Below, one piece after another: positions 24,501-33,894 of a DNA stretch of 64,000 bases. Position 1 is the stretch's first letter, and each line of letters starts with the position of its first letter. Origin of the DNA: Chamaea fasciata. Its lineage: Eukaryota > Chordata > Aves > Passeriformes > Sylviidae. Both the position numbers and the translations under genes were made by a program. The notes beneath the pieces were generated by a model. That model ran no database searches. It had not been told where the DNA came from and worked only from the letters and a program-made list of their open reading frames with translations. The stretch covers positions 68,174,093 to 68,238,092 of the forward strand of contig JARCOQ010000006.1 in NCBI GenBank assembly GCA_029207755.1. Reading direction: 5' to 3'.

Positions 24501-25390
24501 CTGCTTCATACCTGACCTCCATCTGCAAGGATCTTAGTCATATTGGACCAGCGGTTTAAATGCTGCAGACCACCTGTAAAACACAAAAAAAGAAAGGCTG
24601 CTCACAGTTTCATCACTAATACAACAACTCTGGTAGCACCCAGTTCTGTGCTGGAATCGATATCTCCATCACTGGTACTCATTCAGTCATGTTTCCCCTG
24701 GTGCTGATATCTGGCCGTGATGAATACTTTGCATCTTCAAAATGAAATGAAAAGCTGAATGACGAGGTAAGTGTAGAGAAGAAAGCCAGGCTGCAGCTCA
24801 GACTTTGGGTGCCGACCCACCTCATTGCTGTACTCCCCTGGCCTCCTGCATTCATGTCAGGTTTACTTGTCCCTATCCCTCTGCCTCTGCAAAAAGATTA
24901 TTTGTCAAAGTCACTCAGACACACAAGGAGAGCTTAACCTTTCCAAAGTCCTCATTTCTGAAAGCAAACTGCCTAGGATCCAACAACAGCGTGCATTAAG
25001 ACAAATAACTAGAGAACAGCCACCACTGTACCACTCCTGCTGTCTCTGCCCAGCTCTGCATGGACCAGCCATGGTTGCTCTGTCCGAGGTGTGGCTCTGT
25101 GGCTAAGCAAAGCAAAATATTACCTATAAAGTCTTCTTTCTATTCCACCTACCCCTCAGTCTATTCCACAAGGCAGAGCAGTTCCAGGCTAAACACAACA
25201 GCTTATGCTACCGTGTGACACAAGGAGAATAAAAAAGAAGAATAATGGCAAACTGAGATGATGCCAAAAGAGATGACCGATGGCATGGCAACATTGGATG
25301 GAAGAGGCTCTAAGGGGCAGAAGAAAAAACTATAACAGAGTGATCTGTTAAAAGAACTGTTGGTCACAATGATCAAGATGGCTGTGAGAC
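24501..25390. other. Spacer, nothing recognised
   Basis: No LTR, coding motif or known repeat is identified between the end of ERV-E and the next LTR-like element. Confidence 0.45.
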
Positions 25391-26085
25391 AATGCTATGT
25401 TTAGAATGCTCCTTGTATCCATACAAACTTACAAGCCCCAGGACATTACAACTCAGGGCTGGAAAGGACAGAGGGCGATTCAGCCGGGAATGAGGCCCCA
25501 AAAGACATCCTACTGGATGCTTCTGAGATGTGACTCTGAGATGCGGCCCAGCCCGCCAGTAATTGTGGGAAATCAAGGCATAGAAAATTCTCAAAACTTT
25601 CTGCTTACAGGCCCAGACTTAGAAATGAATACAGGGTTCGGCTTAAGACCTTGGAAAAGGCTTCCAGATTTAGAGACTAGATGCAAGAATGTGGAGTTGT
25701 AGTTTAAGCAAAAACATATCAAGAGAGGTAGTGGAAAGTTTTAAAGTTTAAGATATAGAAGTAGTTATAAAGGTAGTAAGAAGTTTTAAGGTGTAGTTCT
25801 GTAGGTTTGTGTGTCATTATGTGATTAGTTAAGAAAGTCCGCACTGTGGAAAGATATGTAAAACAAAAGAATTAACGATTAGGTTAAAGATAAAAACAAT
25901 CTTTGTGGCAGTAGTTTATTGGCTAATAAATCTTTAAAAGGCATTGTAACTTGAGATCTTATGACCTCTGACTTATGCAGTGAAGATGTTCTCACCCTTC
26001 CTATGAGACTGTAGAAGGCAAGAACAATAAATCCTGCTTTAACAGATTTCTCACTGGTCCTGTCTCTCTCGTGCAATCCCAATAG
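25391..26085 (+). repeat. Probable solo LTR, retrovirus-like signals
   Basis: A TATA-like TTTAAAAGG (about 25934-25941) is followed about 90 bp later by AATAAA (26026-26031) and a CT-rich stretch, the U3-R-U5 layout of a + strand LTR. The ends are approximate; no target duplication was found. The left part may be non-LTR internal sequence. Confidence 0.45.
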
Positions 26086-26572
26086 GTAAGAGAACAAACT
26101 TATATCGGCATTGTGCCAAGAACTGTGAACATCTGAGAATCTAGAGATGACAGCTGTGATAAGGCCCTCGAGGGGAAAAGGCAGAGATATCGGATCTGAG
26201 GGATCGCAAAGACTTGCTAGACAACACAAAATGCCAGACAACACAACCCAGACTGGAACTGCTCTGTGCTGCACACCCTAGCGTTGCAGTCAAAAGTAGA
26301 GCCACAGTAACTCCTACCTGGGTACCCTGCTCATCCTCCCTCTCCTGTTCACAATTCTCACCTTACCCACAGGAAGACTTGATCTCCGAAATCATCTTTG
26401 ACATGGGGCAGGTCCCTTATCTGACACGATGAATCTGCTGAGAAAATCTGAAGTGTTCTACCTGACACAACCTGGAATTTCAGAAGTTGCACTCCTCCTA
26501 AAAAAACCCCAAAACAACCAAAACAACCAACCAAACAAAACCCCCCCAAAAAACCCAGAAAAAAAAGCCAGC
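26086..26572. other. Spacer ending in an A+C-rich low-complexity run
   Basis: Nothing recognised to about 26500. 26500-26572 is an A+C-rich run into which ERV-B inserted. Confidence 0.5.
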
Positions 26573-27332
26573 TGTTGGGGGTTAGGTTTGTTCCTTCTTT
26601 CTCTAAAGAATTTTTTCACCACAAGTTACCAAGGAGACCAAGTGTTGGATACTTGAGAGTACTTAACCGAAACAAAGAGGTGGACAAAGGTGGAAGGGGG
26701 AGATAACGCAAGTAAAAGACAAAGCTTGAGGCAGCTTCGTGCTTTTCTTTTTCCGGTGTTCGGGGAGACGCGTGTCTGCCGCTTCTCGAGGAGCTCAGCC
26801 GCCGCAAAGCACGCCGAGCGGAGAACGGCTGTTGCTGGCTGGAGGAGTTTCACTGTGGCCAAAGGGATCCAGTCCTGGGAAATCTACTATCACCGGTTCG
26901 ACCTGAATCCTGAGTTTTCTCTGCCACTCGCGGAAGCTGGGCCGCTTTTCTGCCTCGCCTTCGGCTTCTTTGGCGCTGCTCCTCTTGCTGCAGCGTGACC
27001 CTGCAACCCCTGCGCTGCCGAGACACCCTGCCATCCCAGCTACCAGCCCGGGACTTTTCCACTGTTTCAGCTTGGTGCTTTGAGGATCCTGCAGGGACAC
27101 CGAAACCAAACTGCCCTGGGTTTTGTGAAACAAAGCCCTCAAGGTTCTTGGTACTGTTGTCGTTTGTCATTAATGCTGTAGTTGTTTGGTGGGGGAGGGG
27201 AGTTTTTTTTGTGTTTGTTTGCTTTGTATTACATACTAGTAAAGAACTGCTATTCCTATTTCCCAAATCTTTGCCAAAGAGCCTCTGATTGTAATTTTAC
27301 CTAGCAGATACCTGTCTTCCTAAACCAAGACA
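26573..27332 (+). repeat. ERV-B 5' LTR
   Basis: 760 bp, starting TGTTGGGGGTTAGG and ending AAACCAAGACA. It aligns with 32533-33323. A CpG-rich middle (about 26750-26900) precedes a T-rich 3' part. Confidence 0.93.
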
Positions 27333-27337
27333 GATTT

Positions 27338-27355
27338 TGGCGCCCAACGTGCGGC
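27338..27355 (+). promoter_or_regulatory. ERV-B primer binding site, tRNA-Lys1,2 type
   Basis: TGGCGCCCAACGTGCGGC differs at one base from the complement of the tRNA-Lys1,2 3' end used by spumaviruses and some other retroviruses. It lies five bases after the LTR. Confidence 0.85.
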
Positions 27356-27459
27356 TTGAAGGCACTGAGAAAAGAAAAAGGAAGAGAAATAGCAGTTCTT
27401 AACTAACCTAGTGCTTTCTTTTGTGTGTGTTGGATATAAAAACCTCATTAAGCTGCATC

Positions 27460-29238
27460 ATGTGGTCTAACTTAGCCTGGTTTGGGTGGCATGTAGTTGT
27501 GGCTGTATTCCTTCCATTTGCAGGCCCTTATCTAAACATGGGCCCTATAACTAAGGCTACTGTGACTGTCATCCAGTTTATTTTATAGCTTAATAAGGTG
27601 AAGAACTCATGGATTTTTAATTTCCTCTGGAAGGCAGGCACATGGATTCAGGGCTATCGTACACTAACTGTGTGTTTTTGGAGTTACTTTAACAATGGTA
27701 CCTACTGTGAGGAAATGACACCGGGGGAAGTTTCTTTTTCCCAACCCTTTACCCATCTCTTTGGGTCTGCCCCACCAGTTTTTGAAGGGTTTAAATCCTC
27801 TCTGAATGCTAATGATATCATACAATGGCTGGTGCTGCTAATAAGCATATTCTATTTAGCATTCAGAGATAAAGGAAGATTGACCTGGATAACCACCCTG
27901 ATACCTACCCCACAGAATAGGGATGATACCCCAGAGCCTGACTCTGCCCCACAGCCTGCCTCAGAAAGGACCCACCCGGACTGGGTTGAGGTTCTGGTAA
28001 AAGAGATGGGCCAAATGCTGAAGGAGTACATTTCCCCAGCTCATGAAAAACCCTCCCCCTGCCCCGAGAAGGCAGAGTCTGATAGTGCAGCAGTGGAACC
28101 CACAGACGTTACAACTGTCCAGGTTCCAGCTGAACCACAAGGGCAGCCACAGTCAGCAGCAGTCGCCCCTGTGGAAACAAGGAAGTGTAAAGTGAAATCG
28201 TCAGATCCTGGTATTAAGGATAAGAAAGGAGGGTCCTCACAGTCCACAGAAGAGCCACAGGTTGAGATCATCACTGAGTCCCTGACATATGAAAGTCTAC
28301 GTAATCTGCAAAAAGATATTGCACGACGAGGACGTGAGGCTTATACAGCCTGGCTACTTCGAGTCTGGGACCTTATGGGTACAGGTGTGCAACTGGATAG
28401 TGCTGAAGCAAGGAATTTGAGACCCTTGACCCAGGACTCAGGTATAAATCAAGTATTTGTAAGAGAGCAAAAGCCCCTTCCCCTTTGGGAACGACTTCTA
28501 ATGAGTGTGAGAGAGAGATTTGTCCACAGAAATAGAATGCAAGAGCACAACAATAGAATGCAATGGAAGACCCTTGAAGAAAGAATCCAGCAGTTGAGAG
28601 AAGTGGCAGTATTGGAAGTACTTTTTAGGAGGACCGGACAGCATGATAATGACCCCGACAAGGTTAAATGCACAGGGCACATGTTGTGGAATCTGGCAAC
28701 TCATGGACCATCCCAATACGCCACATTCATCGCAACAATTAATGCCGAGGATAACCGAGAAACAGTGGGTTCTGTTGCCAACAAGCTCAAAAATTATGAA
28801 AGTATGATCAGTAGCCCAATGCAGGCTCATGTCTCTGCGGTGGTGAAAGAACTCAAAGAGGAGATGAGGGAAATAAGAGAGGAGATGAGAAAGAACAGTT
28901 CCCATGTAGCACTGGTGCGAGTCACAGGCCCTAGAATCAGAGCCCAACATCCCCCAGCGAGAGAGAGAGGGTACACCCCTCGAGCTGACCTGTGGTTTTA
29001 TCTGCGAAACCATGGAGAGGACATGGGAGCATAGCACAAGAAACCTACTTCTGTCCTGGCAGCACGGGTACGTGAGCTCAAGAAGAGAAACGCTAACAGA
29101 GGGAGTTCCACTAGAATGAAAGTAGCCTCAGCCTCCCATGAGCAAGCTGCCAGGTATTACGGAGGTGAGAGTGCTGTGTCAGATTCCCTCGAAGGAACCT
29201 CTACCATGTATGTCCAAAAAGGGAATAATAACCAGTGC
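27460..29238 (+). pseudogene. gag: ERV-B gag
   Basis: The first ATG (27460) opens a hydrophobic leader of 42 codons closed by TAG at 27586-27588. The same frame continues to TAG 29032-29034, where ERV-C has Trp, and then to TAG 29239-29241 at the gag/pro border. A second hydrophobic segment (IIQWLVLLISIFYLAF, about 27817-27865) precedes a Pro/Glu-rich linker and a capsid-like core with WLLRVWDLMG. The end has PPARERGYTPR but no CCHC knuckle. It is related along its length to the ERV-C Gag at 41824-43353. Confidence 0.8.
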
Positions 29239-32200
29239 TAGAGGGGCCCTGCCTCTAGCCAGGAAGAGGCACGAGAAAATCGGGTTTTTTGGACTGTGTA
29301 GATTCGATAGCCTGGCACATCAGAGCCACAAAAATATGAATCTTTCGTAGATACTGAGTCGCAGTGTACTCTAATGCCATCGAGACATGTGGGGGCAGAA
29401 CCGATTTCCATTGCCGGGGTGACGGAAAGATCACAAGAATTGACTCTGGTTGAAGCCGAGGTGAGCCTGACCGGGAAGGAGTGGCAAAAACTTCCGATTG
29501 TGACCGGCCCAGAGGCTCCATGTATTCTGGGCATAGACTTCCTCAGGAATGGATATTATAAAGACCCTAAAGGACTCAGATGGGCTTTTGAAATAGCTGC
29601 TGTGGAGACAGAGAACATTAAGCAGTTGAACACCTTGCCGGGACTATCAGAGAACCCATCTGCAGTGAAACTCCTGAAAGTAGAAAAACAACAAGTACCT
29701 GTTGCCACCTCGACAGTGCACCATCGGCAGTATCGGACAAATCGGGACGCCGTGATCCCCATCCACAAGATGATCCGTGAGCTGGAGAGCCAAGGGGTGG
29801 TCAGCAAAACCCACTCACCCTTCAACAGCCCCATCTGGCCTGTGCGCAAGTCTGATGGAGAATGGAGACTGACTGTGGACTATCATGCATTGAATGAAGT
29901 GACTCCACCGCTGAGCGCTGCTGTGCCGGACATGCTGGAACTTCAGTACGAGCTAGAGTCCAAGGCAGCGAGGTGGTATGCCACTATTGACATTGCTAAT
30001 GCATTTTTCTCCATTCCTCTGGCTGCAGAATGCAGGCCTCAGTTTGCTTTCACCTGGAGAGGCATGCAGTACACCTAGAACCGGCTGCCCCAGGGGTGGA
30101 AACACAGCCCCACCATCTGCCATGGGCTGATCCAGGCTGCACTGGAGAAGGGTGAGGCTCCGGAACATCTACAGTACATTGATGACATCATTGTGTGAAA
30201 AAAGACTGCAGCTGAAGTGTTCGAGAAAAGAGAGAGAATCATCCAGATTTTGCTGAAAGCCGGGTTTGCCATCAAGAAAAGCAAAGTCAAAGAACCTGCC
30301 AGAGAGATCCAGTTCCTGGGAGTAAAGTGGCAAGATGGACGGCGGCAGATCCCCACTGAAGTAATTGATAAGATCACAGCAATGTCTCCACCGACCAGCA
30401 AAAAGGAAACACAAGCTTTCCTAAGAGCCATAGGTTTTTAAAAGATGCACATTCCTGAGTACAGTCAAATCGTGAGCCCTCTCTACCTAGTTACCCGCAA
30501 GAAGAACAATTTCCACTGAGGCCCTGAACAGCAACACGCCTTTGCCCAGATCAAGCAGGAGATTGCTCATGCAGTAGCCCTTGGCTCAGTCAGGACGAGA
30601 CCAAATGTGAAGAATGTGCTTTATTCTGCAGCCGGGAACAATGGTTTGTCCTAAAGCCTTTGGCAGAAGGTGCCAGGGGAGACCCGAGGCCGACCACTGG
30701 GATTCTGGAGTCGAAGTTACAGAGGATCTGAAGCCAACTACACTCCCACAGAGAAGATCTTGGCCGCCTATGAAGGAGTTCAAGCCGCCTCAGAAGTGAT
30801 TGGCACAGAAGCACAACTCCTCTTGGCACCCCGACTACCAGTGCTGGGGTGGATGTTTAAAGGAAAGGCTCCCTCCACGCACCATGCCACCAATGCCACA
30901 TAGAGCAAATAGACTGCCCTCATCACACAGTGTGCCCGTATTGGAAACCCAAATCACCCTACGATTTTAGAGATAATTACAAACTGGCCGGAAAGAGAAA
31001 ACTTCAGTCTCACGGACAAAGAGGAGCAAGAACAAGTAACACGAGCTGAAGAAGCTCCTCCGTACAACCAACTGCCTGCAGAAAAAACACACTACGCTCT
31101 TTTCACTGACGGTTCCTGTCGCATCGTGGGAATGAACCGTAAGTGGAAAGCAGCCGTATAGAGCCCCACACGACAGGTTGCAGAAGCCACTGAAAGAAAA
31201 AGAAGATCAAGTCAGCTTGCTGAACTCAAAGCTGTTCAATTAGCCCTTGACATTGCTGAAAGAGAGAAGTGGCCAAAGCTCTACCTCTACACTGATTCGT
31301 AGATGGTAGCCAATGCTCTGTGAGGCTGGCTAGAAAGGTGGAAAAAGGCCAACTGGCAGCATAGAAAAAAAACAATCTAGGCTGCTAATGAATGGAAGGA
31401 CGTTGCCACTCGTGTAGAGAAGCTGCCTGTGAAAGTCCGCCATGTAAATGCCCATGTTCCCAAGAGTCAGGCTAATGAAGAACACCAAAACAACAAGCAA
31501 GTAGATCAGGCTGCCAAGATAGAAGTGTCAAAGATAGATTTAGATTGGCAACACAAGGGAGAGTTGTTCCTAGCCCAATGGGTCCATGATGCCTCGGGTC
31601 ATCAGGGCAGAGATGCCACCTATAAGTAAGCCCGAGACCGAGGAGTAGATTTAACCATGAACAGTATTTCTCAAGTTATCCATGACTGTGAGACATGTGC
31701 TGCAATCAAGCAAGCCAAGCGGGTGAAGCCCTTATAGTGTGGTGGGCGGTGGTCCAAATATAAATATGGGGAAGCCTGGCAGATTAACTACATCACCCTT
31801 CCCCAAACCCGCCAGGGCAAGCGTTATGTGCTAACCATAGTGGAAGCCACCACTGGATAGTTGGAGACCTACCCTGTGCCTCATGCTACTGCCCAGAACA
31901 CCATCCTGGGCCTAGAAAAACAAGTCCTGTAAAGACATGGCACCCCTGAGAGAATCGAGTCGGACAATAGGACTCATTTCAAGAATAGTCTTATAAGCAC
32001 CTGGGCTAGAGAACATGGCATTGAGTGGGTGTACCATATTCCTTATCATGCACCAGCGGCCGGAAAAGTTGAACAGTGCAATGGCCTGCTTAAAACTACC
32101 TTGAAGGCACTGGGTGGAAGAACCTTCAAGAACTGGGATATTAATTTAGCAAAGGCCACCTGGTTGGTGAACACTAGAGGCTCCACCAACCGAGCAGATC

Positions 32201-32421
32201 CTGCCCAATCTAAGCCCTTGCAAAAGACAGACAAAGATAAGGTTCCAGTGGTACACATGAGAGGTATGCTGGGAAAAACTGTTTGGATTAATCCTGCCTC
32301 CAGCAAAGACAATCCGATCCGTGGGGTTGTCTTCGCTCAGGGACCAGGTTGCACCTGGTGGGTGATGCAAAAAGATGGAGAGACCCGATGCATACCTCAA
32401 GGGGACCTTGTTTTGAGGTGA
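29239..32421 (+). pseudogene. pol: ERV-B pro-pol, many Trp-to-stop changes
   Basis: Protease (about 29340-29560) has VDTESQ where ERV-C has VDTGAQ. Reverse transcriptase (about 29700-30440) retains YIDDIIV at 30174-30194. RNase H has FTDGSC (about 31103-31120). Integrase shows the HDCETC zinc-site end and a core in which the first catalytic Asp is Asn (WQINYI), while SDN and the Glu region remain. Stops at 29299, 29308, 30076, 30196, 30439, 30517, 30652, 30901, 31159, 31321, 31378, 31627, 31735, 31858 and 31930 all sit where ERV-C has TGG. The frame is never shifted. Confidence 0.9.
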
Positions 32422-32509
32422 ACTACCCATGAGAATGTAGCTGTATCCATATTTGCATATATATATGTGTATTTTTAACAGTTAAAACTCAATGTAATAT
32501 GTTGGTATG

Positions 32510-32532
32510 AGAAAAAAATTCGGGGTGGATAA
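32510..32532 (+). promoter_or_regulatory. ERV-B polypurine tract
   Basis: A purine-rich run ending CGGGGTGGATAA lies directly before the 3' LTR. ERV-C has the same GGGGTGGATAA at 46611-46621. Confidence 0.65.
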
Positions 32533-33323
32533 TGTTGGGGGTTAGGTTTGTTCCTTCTTTCTCTAAAGAATTTTTTCCCCACAAGTTACCAAGGAGACCA
32601 AGTGTTAGATACTTGAGAGTACTTAACTGAAACAAAGAGGTGGACAAAAGGTGGAAGGGGGAGATAACGCAAGTAAAAGACAAAGCTTGAGGCAGCTTCG
32701 TGCTTTTCTTTTTCCGGCGTTCAGGGAGACGCGTGTCTGCCGCTCCTCGAGGAGCTCAGCCGCCGCAAAGCACGCCGAGCGCCGAGCGGAGAACGGCTGT
32801 TTGCTGGCTGGAGGAGTTTCACTGTGGCCAAAGGGATCCAGTCCTGGGAAATCTACTATCACCGGTTCGACCTGAATCCTGAGTTTTCTCTGCCACTCGC
32901 GGAAGCTGGGCCGCTTTTCTGCCTCGCCTTCGGCTTCTTTGGCGCTGCTCCTCTTGCTGCAGCGTGACCCTGCACCCCCTGCGCTGCCGGGACATCCTGC
33001 CCCTGCCTGCTGGGACACCCTGCCATCCCAGCGACCAGCCCGGGACTTTTCCACTGTTTCAGCTTGGTGCTCTGAGGATCCTGCAGGGACACCGAAACCA
33101 AACTGCCCTGGGTTTTGTGAAACAAAGCCCTCAAGGTTCTTGGTACTGTTGTCGTTTGTCATTAATGCTGTAGTTGTTTAGTGAGAGAGAGGAGTTTTTT
33201 TGTGTTTGTTTGCTTTGTATTACATACTAGTAAAGAACTGCTATTCCTATTTCCCAAATCTTTGCCAAAGAGCCTCTGATTGTAATTTTACCTAGCAGAT
33301 ACCTGTCTTCCTAAACCAAGACA
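32533..33323 (+). repeat. ERV-B 3' LTR
   Basis: 791 bp, matching the 5' LTR apart from scattered substitutions and small insertions. These include a repeated CGCCGAG unit near 32775 and about 25 extra bases of CCTGC-rich sequence near 33000. It carries a run of G-to-A differences near 33177-33195. Confidence 0.93.
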
Positions 33324-33894
33324 CCAACTTAGAGTGAAAAAGAAATAGAGAAAAAAAGAAATACAGTTAAAGTATATAGAGAGAAAAAAGAGAAAAAATA
33401 GAGTTAGAGAGAAGTAGGGAAATAGAGAGAAAGAGGGAAATAGAAACAGAGATGGAAGCAGTGAGAAACAGAAACAGAGAGACAGAGTTAGACAGACAGA
33501 CAGAAATCAAGTTAGAAATGAAAAAGTAATGTGAGGAATAGACTGAAAAGTAAAGTGAGAAGCAAACCAAGAAATATAGTGAAAAAATGACTAAACCACA
33601 CCAAAGAAAGACAGGAGCCAAGAGGGGGAGGGGGGTATCTGTTACAGTTGATTCAACTTTATTGAATGAATTTTTATTATTTACACTTCAGCAAAACACA
33701 TGGAAACAATGTATACAAATGCAAGTACAGATACAAAAGCAAGTACAGATACAATCCGTATATACACTGGTAAAAGTCCAATTTCCATACAGAGCAATAC
33801 ATGGAAATGCAGCAGCAAATGCAAATACAGAACAATACAGGGCAATACAATCCAAATACATATTAACACAACATAAAAATAAATGTATAAATTT
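33324..33894. other. Purine-rich low complexity and unresolved repeat
   Basis: 33331-33590 is almost all A and G with GAGAAA-like words. 33640-33890 has CAAGTACAGATACAAA twice in tandem and - strand AATAAA words, perhaps the end of a decayed - strand LTR. Confidence 0.5.

Larger units (their letters stand above)
26573..33323 (+). mobile_element. ERV-B: spuma/ERVL-like provirus, G-to-A edited
   Basis: This is a full-length provirus of LTR, primer site, gag, pro, pol, purine tract and LTR, with no env. YIDD reverse transcriptase, a Gag without zinc knuckle, a tRNA-Lys1,2-type primer site and the lack of env fit the ERVL/spuma-related class. The flanks CCAGC (26568-26572) and CCAAC (33324-33328) look like a 5-bp target duplication with one change. 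The coding frame from 27460 to 32421 has no frameshift but carries about 20 in-frame stops, 16 of them at codons that are Trp in the related ERV-C. Confidence 0.92.

Noticed and set aside
26690..27288. ORFs on both strands within the family B LTRs
   Set aside because: The same frames recur at 23.6-24.0 and 32.6-33.2 kb because the LTR recurs; they are not genes.
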